From: Methanocellales archaeon
GTDB taxonomy: Archaea > Halobacteriota > UBA148 > JAUWXC01
Direction of reading: 5' to 3'
DNA: 64,000 bases
Assembly: GCA_030610945.1 (NCBI GenBank)
Contig: JAUWQV010000001.1
Location: 188,246-252,245 of the forward strand
A program made the position numbers and the translations under genes. This document shows, one piece after another, positions 9,590-19,244 of this stretch (within the stretch, counting starts at the first letter, position 1; every line of letters starts with the position of its first letter). The notes beneath the pieces were generated by a model, which made no database searches, had not been told where the DNA came from, and saw only the letters and a program-made list of their open reading frames with translations.

Positions 9590-10786
9590 ATGAAGGCGGT
9601 CGTATTCAATCCTTTTTCTGGCGCTTCTGGCGATATGGTCGTTGCAAGTTTGCTAGACTTAGGCGCAAGTCATGATGTGGTGATGGATGCAATGACCTCT
9701 GTAGTAGGGGATGTTGAGATTGATATCACCAGAACGAACAAGTGTGGACTTAGCGCCACCAAGGTAGACGTAATAACTGCCGATGCAAGCGAGAGAAAGT
9801 ACACCGAGATTGTAGATATAATAAAGGCTTGCAGATTGTCAAATGCAGTAATAAGCGATGCCCTGGAGATATTTGGCATATTGGCGGATGCGGAGGCAAA
9901 AGTACACAACGTGCCAAAAGACCAGTTGCATTTTCATGAAGTGGGTGCGATAGATGTTATCGCAGATGTCCTTGGTGCATGTGCCGCATTCCATGACCTC
10001 GGTTTTGGTGATTGCAAAATTTACAGCATGCCTATCTCGGTGGGAGGAGGGTTTGTTGACACCGCGCATGGAAAACTGCCAGTACCTGCGCCTGCAACAT
10101 TGGAGATATTACGCAGTTCGGGACTGATACATAGGGGCGGACCTGTTCAGGAGGAGTTGTTAACTCCAACAGGGGCTGCGATACTCGCGCACTTCGTCCA
10201 GAAGTGCGATGAAATTTTTCCACAAATGTGCGCTGAAAAAGTTGGATATGGCGCCGGATCAAAAGACCTTGCCATGCCAAATGTTTTGCAAGTTGTCGTA
10301 GGCGAGGTCGAGAATGCACTGGTTTTTGACCAGATAGAGATGCTTGAGACAAACGTGGATGATGTAAGCGGCGAGGTCTTGGGCAGTCTGGTCGATGAGT
10401 TGATGGAGTTGGGCGCAAGAGATGTCGCGATTATTCCTGCCATGATGAAAAAGGGGCGCCCTGGACACATAATACGGGTGATTGCAAAAGCAGAAGACGT
10501 TGGAGCGTTGGCGAGGAAAATCGTTCAAGAGACGGGCTCGCTCGGCATACGCATAATGCCGATAAAGCACAGGTTGATTGCTGAGAGGACCATGGATTCG
10601 GTCACGATCGGCATCGCTGGAAAGGACAGAAAGGTAGGAGTCAAGATTGCAACAGATACCCATGGAAACATCCTGAATATCTCGGCTGAATTTGAGGATT
10701 GTAAAAAAGTGGCGAGGGAGTTTTGCGTCCCAGTAAGAGAAATAATTAGAAGGGCAGAAGAAATCGCCTGGAATCAATTTTCATGA
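9590..10786 (+). CDS. larC: Nickel-pincer cofactor metal-insertion protein LarC
   Basis: A protein of about 398 residues of the LarC (DUF111) family. It starts MKAVVFNPFSGASGDMVVAS and contains the conserved FHEVGAIDVIADVLG and the later blocks ETNVDDVSGEVLGSL and MMKKGRPGHIIRV. In bacteria LarC inserts nickel into the pincer cofactor of lactate racemase and related enzymes using CTP. No larA, larB or larE lies in the window, so the client here is unknown. Two upstream in-frame ATGs exist (9554, 9578); I chose 9590 because it gives the family N-terminus. The next gene overlaps by four bases. Confidence 0.9.
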   Translation: MKAVVFNPFSGASGDMVVASLLDLGASHDVVMDAMTSVVGDVEIDITRTNKCGLSATKVDVITADASERKYTEIVDIIKACRLSNAVISDALEIFGILADAEAKVHNVPKDQLHFHEVGAIDVIADVLGACAAFHDLGFGDCKIYSMPISVGGGFVDTAHGKLPVPAPATLEILRSSGLIHRGGPVQEELLTPTGAAILAHFVQKCDEIFPQMCAEKVGYGAGSKDLAMPNVLQVVVGEVENALVFDQIEMLETNVDDVSGEVLGSLVDELMELGARDVAIIPAMMKKGRPGHIIRVIAKAEDVGALARKIVQETGSLGIRIMPIKHRLIAERTMDSVTIGIAGKDRKVGVKIATDTHGNILNISAEFEDCKKVAREFCVPVREIIRRAEEIAWNQFS

Positions 10787-11667
10787 GTTCCACGAGAAGG
10801 AAGATAGGAATTGTCATAGCGATCATCGCAATCACGCTTGCAGCCTCGCACCTCATGTTACCAAAGGCAGTTGTTGATACAGTAAGTGCTCCCACGAGCA
10901 TATCCCAAGGTCAGACGTTCAGCGTGGACGTGACCGTGAGCAACACTGGCGGAGTGAGCATGACTGTAGCTCCTTCAGCTGCTGATCTTACTTTCTTCAT
11001 AGGACCTACCGATGTTGGTGCAGAATACACGGTCACAGCACCTGCCGGGGTCACCATAGCAGGCGGTGCATCAGCAACCCTGACCCACTCTATTATTGTT
11101 TCAGGTACTGCAACAACCGGAAGCCTTGTTATAGATACAGCAGCCAATGAGCCAACTGCCACAGATGACAACTTTGGCAGCGATGTATCAGATGCAGATG
11201 GTGCTACCACGACAGCATCTGTAACTGTCCAGACACCTGCTCAACGCGCTGCAGATATTGCTCCGGACGAATTGCTCGGAATGGAGGGAGTCGTGGTCTT
11301 AGAGGGCCAAGATGCCATTGAGGATGTGAGACAGAAGCACATTGGGGCAGTCGAAAACGTGGAGGATGTTGCAATAGTCCAGTATGGTCCAGCATATCAC
11401 CAAATCGTATTGTGGGTAACGCCGTATTCCAACGACGCCGTCGCTGCCAGCGAGAACGAGAAAATGGCGGATGCGATGGTTAGATTCGGTGGGAATTGGA
11501 AAGAGAACCTGGAAGAAGTGTCCATCGGCGGCAAAAATGTGTACAGAGCTACGCCGAATGGCGATTTTCACTATTTCTGGGTGGAAAGGGAATATGTCTT
11601 TTATGTTACAATACCGCACACATTCCAAGGTAGAGCACACGAGATAATCACTGCAATAAAAGCCTAA
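10783..11667 (+). CDS. Membrane-anchored extracellular protein with a CARDB-like domain
   Basis: A 294-residue protein with an N-terminal membrane anchor or signal (KIGIVIAIIAITLAASHLML). An adhesion-type beta domain follows (SAPTSISQGQTFSVDVTVSN, then GGASATLTHSIIV), like CARDB/NEW3 domains of archaeal surface proteins. From about residue 150 a different alpha/beta domain begins (PDELLGMEGVVVLEGQDAIEDV, ending FVYVTIPHTF-like YVFYVTIPHTF). I do not recognise that C-terminal domain. The gene is fused to larC by an ATGA overlap, which suggests a functional link, and converges on the next gene with a four-base overlap. Confidence 0.78.
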   Translation: MSSTRRKIGIVIAIIAITLAASHLMLPKAVVDTVSAPTSISQGQTFSVDVTVSNTGGVSMTVAPSAADLTFFIGPTDVGAEYTVTAPAGVTIAGGASATLTHSIIVSGTATTGSLVIDTAANEPTATDDNFGSDVSDADGATTTASVTVQTPAQRAADIAPDELLGMEGVVVLEGQDAIEDVRQKHIGAVENVEDVAIVQYGPAYHQIVLWVTPYSNDAVAASENEKMADAMVRFGGNWKENLEEVSIGGKNVYRATPNGDFHYFWVEREYVFYVTIPHTFQGRAHEIITAIKA

Positions 11668-12422
11668 GATTTAGCGCCGGAAGCACCATTATAACACAGA
11701 ATTGCATCATCCAGAGTGAGCTCGCCCTGTGCGACCTGTTGTGCCAGTTTTCTTGTAATTGTGTACCTGCCATTTGACTTTTCCCGGCTCTGCTCTTGTA
11801 TCACTCTGACTTCACCTTTTGTCGGCATAATTTGCTGTTTTCTGACCGGGATACCTTCAAGGCTGGCGATGTTGATGGCAGCTACTATGTCGGATATCGT
11901 CTGGCCCCTTACTCCCTTTCCAAGATGTGGTGTAGTAAAACTCTCATCCACTAACTCAACCCTAACATCCAACTCAAGCAACGTGTTTACAATCCTCGCT
12001 CTGACTAGTCTGGCACCGTGCCCGACCCTAACTACGATGTGCCTGGCAGGATGGTTCTCTAAAACATCTCGCACAATTTTAACGACGGCACTAATCGAGA
12101 CTTGGTGCACGGAGATTACCATGCCGTCCCCAATGACTGCAATTCCGGGATAGTTGCCAGGGTCGATGCCGATGATGACTTTGTCATACTTGCGAACGCC
12201 ATTTAGCAACCGCTGCGCCCGATCAACTGCTGCCGAGGGTTTTCTGGCGACTATAATTCTATTTGCATCAAAATCAATTTTATCACATTCGGATTCCGTC
12301 GTGATTATTGCACCCACGTTGATGGGTACCGTCTCCTCTGGTGAGAGTGTTATAAAATTCAAACGCCTAGCTCTCATCTCTGCTACAACTTGTTGATAGA
12401 CGAAAAAATCGTCAGTAATCAA
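11664..12422 (-). CDS. RuvC/RNase H-fold protein of unknown function, divergent from radB
   Basis: A protein of about 252 residues. The central part has an RNase H-type first strand (KVIIGIDPGNYPGIAVIGDG, Asp87). A later strand is VRVELVDES (Asp159/Glu160) and a helix is TISDIVAAINIA (Asp178). This order of acids matches RuvC/YqgF-like nucleases. The first 70 residues are a separate small domain. The called start is TTG, but the frame stays open upstream and RRKKIA before the TTG looks like the natural beginning of the first strand, so the true start may lie further up with no standard codon. Position next to radB suggests a recombination or repair role. Confidence 0.8.
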   Translation of the reverse strand: MITDDFFVYQQVVAEMRARRLNFITLSPEETVPINVGAIITTESECDKIDFDANRIIVARKPSAAVDRAQRLLNGVRKYDKVIIGIDPGNYPGIAVIGDGMVISVHQVSISAVVKIVRDVLENHPARHIVVRVGHGARLVRARIVNTLLELDVRVELVDESFTTPHLGKGVRGQTISDIVAAINIASLEGIPVRKQQIMPTKGEVRVIQEQSREKSNGRYTITRKLAQQVAQGELTLDDAILCYNGASGAKS

Positions 12423-12537
12423 TGCGATCTTTTTGCGCCTCGAAACCCCCTCCCTAACGTAAATTAGATTTAGACATACTTAAATGTTGACTCTGCCCAA
12501 ATTTTATCTTAAGCAGAGACATAATCTACTTAATCAA

Positions 12538-13209
12538 ATGAAAATTGAAAAGTACACCAGTGGATGCAAAAAACTCGATGAGCTATTAGGTGGCGGGTTT
12601 GAAGTAGGAACGATAACGCAGCTATTTGGAGAGGCAGGTAGCGGCAAAACCAACATATGCCTCCAACTTACCATAGAGACTGTCAAGAATGGGAGAAAGG
12701 TCATATATATCGACAGCGAGGGTTTCTCCCCAGAAAGATTCGAACAGATAGCTGGAAACGGTGTGGGAAAGATAGCCAAAGAAATAATCGTATACGAGCC
12801 GATGAACTTCGAACAGCAATACGTCGCCATCAAGGATGTCGAGAAGGTGATTGACAAAGTAGGGGTTATCATCCTTGATTCAGCTGCAACGTTCTATAGA
12901 TTTGAGCTTGATGATGAACGAGATATCACCCTAATAAGAGAGTTGGCAAATCAAATAGCACATCTACTCGGGCTGGCGAGAAAATATGGTGTTGCAGTTG
13001 TGTTTACAAATCAGGTCTATACGGATATAGAAAAGAACCAATACCGACCTCTGGGCGGAAACCTGATCGAGCACCTGTCAAAGACCATCATTCAGCTGGA
13101 AAAGATTGGCATGGGAAGGAGAAAAGCCACCCTGCGAAAGCATCGCTCCAGGCCAGAGGGAATAGCATGTGAGTTTATGCTCACTCAAGAGGGTGTGCGA
13201 GATGCGTGA
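12538..13209 (+). CDS. radB: DNA repair and recombination protein RadB
   Basis: A 223-residue RecA-fold ATPase. It starts MKIEKYTSGCKKLDELLGGG, carries Walker A GEAGSGKT and a Walker B strand VGVIILDSAATF, and keeps the late blocks VVFTNQVY and RKHRSRPEG. It lacks the N-terminal helix-hairpin-helix domain of RadA, which is typical of euryarchaeal RadB, a recombination mediator. The open frame continues upstream to an ATG at 12484, but 12538 gives the family start. An inverted repeat (CTCTGC 12491-12496, GCAGAG 12513-12518) lies in the promoter region shared with the divergent RuvC-fold gene. Confidence 0.93.
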   Translation: MKIEKYTSGCKKLDELLGGGFEVGTITQLFGEAGSGKTNICLQLTIETVKNGRKVIYIDSEGFSPERFEQIAGNGVGKIAKEIIVYEPMNFEQQYVAIKDVEKVIDKVGVIILDSAATFYRFELDDERDITLIRELANQIAHLLGLARKYGVAVVFTNQVYTDIEKNQYRPLGGNLIEHLSKTIIQLEKIGMGRRKATLRKHRSRPEGIACEFMLTQEGVRDA

Positions 13210-13215
13210 AAAATG

Positions 13216-14007
13216 TCAAAACGATCTGATTATCCCTTCATAGACGGCCTCTGCCGTGCCTTCTAAGAATACATGGTCATTCTTCAGTGATGCGTGTAGC
13301 ATCCCGCCCTTGGTTTTGACGTTCACGATGTCACCTACCTTTCCGAGTTTGTTTGCAACAGCAGCGGATGCAGCCGCTCCGGTTCCACAGCTCAGCGTCT
13401 CTGCCTCCACACCCCTTTCATATGTCCGTATCTCAAGTGCGTTTTTTCCCACCTTCACGAAATTCACATTTGCACCTTCTGGAAATATTGAGTGGTGCCT
13501 TATCTTTGGCGCGACCTGTGCTATTGGAGCACCTAAATCGTCGACGAAGATGACCGCGTGCGGCACGCCGGTGTTGACCGCAGATACCTTGCGCCCCTCT
13601 AACTTCTTCTCAAAGAACTCAAATCTTGGCGCGCCCATGTCCGCCTTGATCCATACGCGATTTGATGTATCCTTTCTGGCCTCTATCCCTATGTCGCCGG
13701 CGATTGTCTCAACAATGACTTTGCCCAACCTCACGTAGCCGGCATCAATCGCATATTTCACAACGCACCGAATGCCATTCCCACACATCTCCGGCTCTGA
13801 GCCATCGGGATTAAAAATTCTCATCCTGAGATTTGCATGTTTTGACCTGGAGAGAAAAAGAACGCCGTCCGCGCCTACGCCAAAACGTCTGGCACAGAAA
13901 CGCTCGGTAAAAGTACTCTTCCTGCTCTCTGGTATGATTTCCTGGTCATACTCATCTACCAGGATGAAGTCGTTGGCATTTCCATGCAGTTTGGTGAAGA
14001 TTATCAT
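13216..14007 (-). CDS. dapF: Diaminopimelate epimerase
   Basis: A 263-residue protein with both catalytic cysteines in place: MCGNGIRC in the N-terminal half and LSCGTGAAA in the C-terminal half. It converts LL- to meso-diaminopimelate, the substrate of LysA. It is the last of three same-strand genes (dapL, lysA, dapF), each separated by one base, so they form an operon. It converges on radB. Confidence 0.95.
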   Translation of the reverse strand: MIIFTKLHGNANDFILVDEYDQEIIPESRKSTFTERFCARRFGVGADGVLFLSRSKHANLRMRIFNPDGSEPEMCGNGIRCVVKYAIDAGYVRLGKVIVETIAGDIGIEARKDTSNRVWIKADMGAPRFEFFEKKLEGRKVSAVNTGVPHAVIFVDDLGAPIAQVAPKIRHHSIFPEGANVNFVKVGKNALEIRTYERGVEAETLSCGTGAAASAAVANKLGKVGDIVNVKTKGGMLHASLKNDHVFLEGTAEAVYEGIIRSF

Positions 14008-14008
14008 G

Positions 14009-15292
14009 CTATATCCTGAGCCTTGATGGGATAACCTGGCATCTCAGCAAATCATCATACGACTCGCGCTCCCTGATGGCTTCGGCGCTTCTATCACATA
14101 CGAGCACTTCTGCACATCTTGGCCTGCCATTGTACTGCGAACTCATTGAGAAGCCGTATGCTCCGACATCAAGAATTGCTATCAAATCGCCCTTCTCGAC
14201 TTTTGGTAGATTCCTATCACTTGCAAGGATATCGCCAGACTCGCAAATCGGCCCCACAACGGTATAAGTATCGCTTGGACTCTGGTCTGCTTTATTGGCA
14301 ACCACAACCTCGTGATACGCGTCATACATCACCGGCCTAAGAAGCAGATTAAATCCAGCATCTACGCCGACGAAGTTCTTGTGCGCCTTCTTAATCGTGT
14401 TCACCCTTGTTAGAAGAATTGTTGAGTCAGCAACGATGTGCCGCCCTGGCTCGAGTATCAGTTTTGGAGTAATGCCCATGGACTTTGTACGCTCCTCAAA
14501 TATGGGCAAAACCGCATCCGCAAGTTCAGAGGGAGATGGTACCTTTTCTCCTGGTTTATAAGGAATTCCAAGACCTCCGCCGAGGTCGACGAACTTAAGT
14601 TCAACGCCGATTTTGTTCACCTGCTCGACCAACTCCATCATCCTGCGCGCAGCATCCGCAAAAGGCGCGACATCAAGTATCTGTGAACCTATATGACAAT
14701 GAATGCCCACTGGCTTGACGTTCTTCAACGCAAGCGCTTCTTTGTATGCCGATACAACCTCTGCATGTGGAATCCCAAACTTAGAGGTCTTCAGACCTGT
14801 TGCAATCTTGGGGTGTGTCTTCGGCGAGACGTCTGGATTTACCCTAAAAGCGATCTCGGCCTCCTTGCCTTGTGCCTCAGCAATCTTCGATAGCGTCCTC
14901 AATTCATCCAATGAGTCAACAGATAGCCTTACGCCCTCCTGCACCGCCATGTTCAGTTCTGCATCTGTCTTGGAATTCCCATTGAACAGTATCTTGCCAG
15001 GAGAAAATCCCGCCTTGAGAGCGCAAAACAACTCGCCATCCGAAAAGACATCAGCACCAGCGCCTTCCTGCGCCAGTATCCTTAGAATCGAAAGATTGTA
15101 GTTCGCCTTCGCTGCATAATATATGTCTGCATTTGGGAAAGCACGTTGAAAACGCTGGTAATTAGCCCTAATCCTGGATTCGTCCGTCACGTAAAGCGGC
15201 GTGCCGAATTTCTCAGCCAGGGCAACTGTATCAACGCCGCCAATGGTGAGATGCCCGTTTTCAATTCCCAGATGGCTCCTATGTTGAAACAT
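14009..15292 (-). CDS. lysA: Diaminopimelate decarboxylase
   Basis: A 427-residue fold III PLP enzyme. The PLP lysine is in IYYAAKANYN, the barrel has GIHCHIGSQI and FVDLGGGLGIPY, and the active-site cysteine region is GPICESGD. It decarboxylates meso-diaminopimelate to lysine, the last step of the pathway. It lies between dapL and dapF with one-base spacing on each side. Arginine or ornithine decarboxylase is unlikely given this context. Confidence 0.95.
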   Translation of the reverse strand: MFQHRSHLGIENGHLTIGGVDTVALAEKFGTPLYVTDESRIRANYQRFQRAFPNADIYYAAKANYNLSILRILAQEGAGADVFSDGELFCALKAGFSPGKILFNGNSKTDAELNMAVQEGVRLSVDSLDELRTLSKIAEAQGKEAEIAFRVNPDVSPKTHPKIATGLKTSKFGIPHAEVVSAYKEALALKNVKPVGIHCHIGSQILDVAPFADAARRMMELVEQVNKIGVELKFVDLGGGLGIPYKPGEKVPSPSELADAVLPIFEERTKSMGITPKLILEPGRHIVADSTILLTRVNTIKKAHKNFVGVDAGFNLLLRPVMYDAYHEVVVANKADQSPSDTYTVVGPICESGDILASDRNLPKVEKGDLIAILDVGAYGFSMSSQYNGRPRCAEVLVCDRSAEAIRERESYDDLLRCQVIPSRLRI

Positions 15293-15293
15293 G

Positions 15294-16451
15294 TCATATC
15301 TCCAGCTCTCTTATTCTCCCAACAGCCTCCTTGATTCGTTCTACCGGTTCTGTCAACGCAAAGCGCAAATATCCCTCGCCGTAATCGCCAAATCCGATGC
15401 CCGGAGTTGCTACCACACCTGCTTTGTCCAGCAACAACCTAGAAAAGTCAAGCGAATCGTATCCACGCGGTACGGGTGCCCAGACATAGAACGTTGCCTT
15501 TGGCACCTCCACTGACATGCCAAGCGTATTCAACCCTCTAACCAAAACATCTCTCCGTTCCCTGTAAATCGCCCTCATCTTATTCACGCAGCCTTGCGGA
15601 CCTTTTAGTGCGGCAATGCCAGCCATCTGCACTGCATTGAACACGCCCGAATCTACGTTGGTCTTCACCTTGCCCAGCCCGGCAAGAACTTCGGCGTTAC
15701 CAACTGCAAAGCCGAGCCGCCACCCTGTCATGTTATAGGTCTTCGAAAGCGAGTGAAATTCGATGCCAATGTCCATTGCCCCTTTTATCTGCAGAAGAGA
15801 TGGCGCCTTATATCCATCATATGCCACCTCTGAGTATGCGTTGTCATGACATACGATGATGTCGTTGTCTGATGCAAAATCAACAACTTCCTTGAAAAAG
15901 TTCTCATCAGCGATGGCTGCAGTAGGGTTGTTCGGATAGTTGAGAAACATGAGTTTTGCCTTCTTCGCTATTTTCGCGTCGATTGAATTCAAATCTGGCT
16001 TAAAGCCATTCTTTGCCAATAGCGGCATGGTGTGTGGAGTTCCGTCTGCAAGCATCGTCCCTATCCTGTATACTGGATATGCTGGGTCTGGCACCAGCGC
16101 GATGTCGCCTGGATTTATGAACGCCAAAGGCAGATGTACAATTCCCTCCTTGGAGCCGATGAGGGTTAGCACCTCATCCTCTGAGTATAACTTAACGCCA
16201 AATCGCTTCTTATACCACTTGGCTACTGCTTCTCGAAAAGAGGGCATGCCTTTATAAGACGGATATTGATGTGTAGATGGGTCTAGCACAGCATCATGCA
16301 TCGCTTCAACGATATGTTCTGGCGTCGGCTGGTCAGGGTCGCCTATGCTGAAGTCGATGATGTTGATGTTTTGCTCGCGCTTCGCAGCCTTGAGCTCATC
16401 AATGGTGGCAAACAAGTACGGCGGCAGCGCGTTTATCCTATCAGCGTACAT
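15294..16451 (-). CDS. dapL: LL-diaminopimelate aminotransferase
   Basis: A 385-residue class I/II PLP aminotransferase. Blocks seen are [28 protein letters not shown] and the PLP-lysine segment [16 protein letters not shown]. It converts tetrahydrodipicolinate directly to LL-diaminopimelate, bypassing the succinyl or acetyl steps. Adjacent lysA and dapF make this assignment much more likely than a generic aspartate or alanine aminotransferase. It is the first gene of the operon and diverges from hel308. Confidence 0.9.
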   Translation of the reverse strand: MYADRINALPPYLFATIDELKAAKREQNINIIDFSIGDPDQPTPEHIVEAMHDAVLDPSTHQYPSYKGMPSFREAVAKWYKKRFGVKLYSEDEVLTLIGSKEGIVHLPLAFINPGDIALVPDPAYPVYRIGTMLADGTPHTMPLLAKNGFKPDLNSIDAKIAKKAKLMFLNYPNNPTAAIADENFFKEVVDFASDNDIIVCHDNAYSEVAYDGYKAPSLLQIKGAMDIGIEFHSLSKTYNMTGWRLGFAVGNAEVLAGLGKVKTNVDSGVFNAVQMAGIAALKGPQGCVNKMRAIYRERRDVLVRGLNTLGMSVEVPKATFYVWAPVPRGYDSLDFSRLLLDKAGVVATPGIGFGDYGEGYLRFALTEPVERIKEAVGRIRELEI

Positions 16452-16516
16452 TTTCCCTTTAACATCATACGGAGGAGAGAAATACTTTTCTCACTTGCTA
16501 CTATTGATTAAAGGCA

Positions 16517-18613
16517 ATGAAAATCAGCGAGCTATCTGGCAAATTGCCTGAGAAAGTAATCCAGTTTTATGTAGATGCCGGATTTGATGAACTATATCCC
16601 CCACAGGCAGATGCAATTAAGCGCGGCATACTTGATGGAAAAAATGTTGTGGCTGCGATTCCAACCGCATCCGGCAAAACGCTGCTCGCAGAACTTGTCA
16701 TGCTAAAATCCGTGCTAAGCGGTGGCAAGGCGATTTACATCGTACCGCTGAGGGCACTCGCCTCTGAGAAATATGACAGATTTTCTCAGTTTTCACAACT
16801 TGGCGTCAAGGTGGGAATCTCCACCGGTGATTTTGACTCGAAGGATGAGTGGCTGGGCAGATGCGATATCATCATCACAACGTCTGAAAAGGCGGATTCG
16901 CTGCTCAGGAATGAGGCGAGCTGGATGAATGACCTCACCGTCATCGTTGCAGATGAGATTCATCTCATCAATTCTCCCAATAGGGGACCAACGCTGGAGA
17001 TGACACTGGCAAAGTTGACAATGCTAAATCCAAGAGCGCAGATCCTTGCATTGAGCGCGACTATAGGAAATGCTGGCGAGCTGGCAAAATGGCTTAATGC
17101 GGAATTGATTCGAAGCGACTGGCGCCCTGTGGAGCTGCGAGAAGGCATCCTGTTTGGAAAAACTATCGACTTCATCAATACGAAAAAAGAGGTTGCAGTT
17201 GATAATAAGGACGATGCGATTGCCCTCTCGCTTGATACCATACAAGATGGAGGGCAGTGTCTCATTTTCACCAACACGCGCAAGAGAGCAGAGGAGACGG
17301 CCAAGAGAGTTGGCAGGGCGATTAAGGATATAGTTGGTGCAGATGAACACCGGACAAAGATAGCAAAGGAGATTAAAGAGATCGGGGAAACCGACCTGTG
17401 CGAGAAACTTGCGTTTTGTGTGGAGTGCGGAGTGGCATTTCATCATGCCGGCTTGAGGAGCGAGCACAGGCGCATTATAGAGAATGGATTCAGGTCCAAT
17501 GTGATAAAGGTGATAGCATGTACGCCCACGCTGGCGGCTGGTTTAAATCTGCCAGCAAGACGTGTCATCATCCAGAGTTATAGACGGTATGATGTCAGTT
17601 TTGGGTTGACCCCAATACCAATTTTAGAATACAAACAGATGTGCGGAAGGGCAGGCCGCCCAGGCTTGGACCCATATGGCGAGTCGGTCCTCATCGCAAA
17701 AAATTTTGATGAGAGGAACGCACTACTGGAGAATTACGTGCTCGCAGACCCAGAAGACATATGGTCAAAATTGGGAACGGAGAACGCGCTACGCACCCAC
17801 ATACTATCGACAGTCGCAACCGGCTTTGCTTCCTCGCGAGCGCAACTGTTGGATTTCATGGACAATACGTTCTACGCATTCCAACAGGAAAAATGGAGGC
17901 TGGAGCATATAATAGATAACGTGCTGGAGTTCTTGGAAGGTGAAAACATGATAGACCAGCATGATGATAGATTGTACGCCACGCCGCTTGGTAGGTTGGT
18001 CTCGAGATTGTATATAGACCCTTTGTCAGCCTCGACCATCGTCAAAGGGTTGCAAACTACAGGAAATACTGCCCAGCTCGCCCTCATTCACCTGATATGC
18101 TGCACGCCCGATATGAGAAAACTCTATCTGCGAAGCGGGGATTACGCCTGGGTTGAGGCTTTTGCCACGGAGCATCACAGAGAGTTAATGCCACCCCCAA
18201 CAAATAACTATGAATGGTATCTCGGCGAGGTTAAGACGGCAATGATGCTCCTTGATTGGATTGACGAGCGGCATGAAAACGAGATAACAAAGAAATTCGG
18301 CATTGGTCCGGGGGATGTCCGCGCGTTAGCAGAGATATCAGAATGGCTCATGCACAGCACCGCAGAGTTATCTGCCTTCTTGAGAGTTTCGCATACAAGA
18401 GAGGTTAGGCGCTTAGTGCAGAGGATTAAGTATGGCATCAAACCCGAGTTATTGGAATTAATCACGCTGCATGGGATTGGAAGAGCAAGGGCGCGCAGAT
18501 TATATGACGCTGGATATATTGATTTAAGCAAACTCAAAAAGGCAGAGCCAAAAAAGATTGCAAAATTAGTAGGAGCCGGGGTTGGTGCCAAGGTGATGGA
18601 GCAGTTAGGGTGA
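16517..18613 (+). CDS. hel308: ATP-dependent DNA helicase Hel308
   Basis: A 698-residue superfamily 2 Ski2-like helicase. Motif I is PTASGKTLLAE, motif II is DEIHLI, motif III ALSATIGN, and motif VI QMCGRAGRPG. The winged-helix and ratchet domains follow, and a C-terminal helix-hairpin-helix (LHGIGRARARRLYDAGY) matches Hel308. It unwinds forked DNA with a 3' overhang, at stalled replication forks. cgi121 follows after 7 bases, a linkage I recall from other euryarchaea. Confidence 0.95.
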   Translation: MKISELSGKLPEKVIQFYVDAGFDELYPPQADAIKRGILDGKNVVAAIPTASGKTLLAELVMLKSVLSGGKAIYIVPLRALASEKYDRFSQFSQLGVKVGISTGDFDSKDEWLGRCDIIITTSEKADSLLRNEASWMNDLTVIVADEIHLINSPNRGPTLEMTLAKLTMLNPRAQILALSATIGNAGELAKWLNAELIRSDWRPVELREGILFGKTIDFINTKKEVAVDNKDDAIALSLDTIQDGGQCLIFTNTRKRAEETAKRVGRAIKDIVGADEHRTKIAKEIKEIGETDLCEKLAFCVECGVAFHHAGLRSEHRRIIENGFRSNVIKVIACTPTLAAGLNLPARRVIIQSYRRYDVSFGLTPIPILEYKQMCGRAGRPGLDPYGESVLIAKNFDERNALLENYVLADPEDIWSKLGTENALRTHILSTVATGFASSRAQLLDFMDNTFYAFQQEKWRLEHIIDNVLEFLEGENMIDQHDDRLYATPLGRLVSRLYIDPLSASTIVKGLQTTGNTAQLALIHLICCTPDMRKLYLRSGDYAWVEAFATEHHRELMPPPTNNYEWYLGEVKTAMMLLDWIDERHENEITKKFGIGPGDVRALAEISEWLMHSTAELSAFLRVSHTREVRRLVQRIKYGIKPELLELITLHGIGRARARRLYDAGYIDLSKLKKAEPKKIAKLVGAGVGAKVMEQLG

Positions 18614-18620
18614 ATGAGGT

Positions 18621-19124
18621 ATGAACATTAAAATCATTGGAGGGGTAGCCGACATCAAAGACACGGCAGAATTTATCAAAACGCTGGGCGATGTCGCAAG
18701 GAAATACAATGTAACCGTTCAGGCACTGGATGCAAACAAGATTGCTGGCGTAGAGCATCTTCGCTTTGCAGTCGAGAAGGCGATGAGGTCGATGTCCTCG
18801 CAAACGAATATCTCCAAGGACTTGGGCATGGAAATTCTCCTGTATGCCTCCGGAAGGCGCCAGATTAGCAAAGCCCTTCAGTTAGGGGTTTCGCCCGGCA
18901 AAAGCAACGTCGCGATTGTCATAGTTGGTAGCAACGCAGAGCGTGCAGCGAAGGAGATAAAAAACCTAATTCAAGAGGCTCCCGTATTGGATTATAATGA
19001 ATCAAAGAAAGATGCCATCCTGAAAACCTTCGGCATCACAGATGCTGAAATAGAGGCTGTCGGCGAGGACAAAACCCCCAAACTTGTGCTGGAAAGGGTG
19101 GCACTGGTAGATATTCTGAAATAG
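18621..19124 (+). CDS. cgi121: KEOPS complex subunit Cgi121
   Basis: A 167-residue protein matching the Cgi121/TPRKB family. It starts NIKIIGGVADIKDTAEFIKTL and contains the family segments HLRFAVEKAMRSM, ILLYASGRRQISKALQLGV and NVAIVIVG. Cgi121 binds Bud32 and recruits tRNA to the KEOPS complex, which makes threonylcarbamoyl-adenosine at tRNA position 37. Other KEOPS genes are not in the window. It is cotranscribed with hel308 and ends at a convergent terminator region. Confidence 0.9.
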   Translation: MNIKIIGGVADIKDTAEFIKTLGDVARKYNVTVQALDANKIAGVEHLRFAVEKAMRSMSSQTNISKDLGMEILLYASGRRQISKALQLGVSPGKSNVAIVIVGSNAERAAKEIKNLIQEAPVLDYNESKKDAILKTFGITDAEIEAVGEDKTPKLVLERVALVDILK

Positions 19125-19130
19125 CATCAT

Positions 19131-19170
19131 GTAAAAAATCTTTGATAAATCAACCATAAGTTTATCAAAG
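19131..19170 (-). terminator. Hairpin plus T-run terminator downstream of ilvD
   Basis: CTTTGATAAA (19140-19149) and TTTATCAAAG (19161-19170) are perfect 10-base inverted arms with an 11-base loop. Read on the minus strand the stem is followed by ATTTTTTAC, a bacterial-style intrinsic terminator layout. It lies between the convergent cgi121 and ilvD genes and may serve both. Confidence 0.65.
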
Positions 19171-19221
19171 CCGCCCTGGATTTGCCGCATTCCCTGTAAC
19201 GTATTTCATTCACTTAAGAAT

Positions 19222-19244
19222 GTCGCAGATTAAAAGTCTGCGAC
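19222..19244 (-). other. Perfect hairpin spanning the ilvD stop codon
   Basis: GTCGCAGA (19222-19229) and TCTGCGAC (19237-19244) are perfect 8-base arms around a 7-base loop. On the minus strand the loop reads CTTTTAA, so the TAA stop of ilvD lies in the loop and the last coding bases form one arm. The second terminator-like stem follows about 52 bases further down. It could be an RNA 3'-end stabiliser or a first terminator. Confidence 0.5.
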
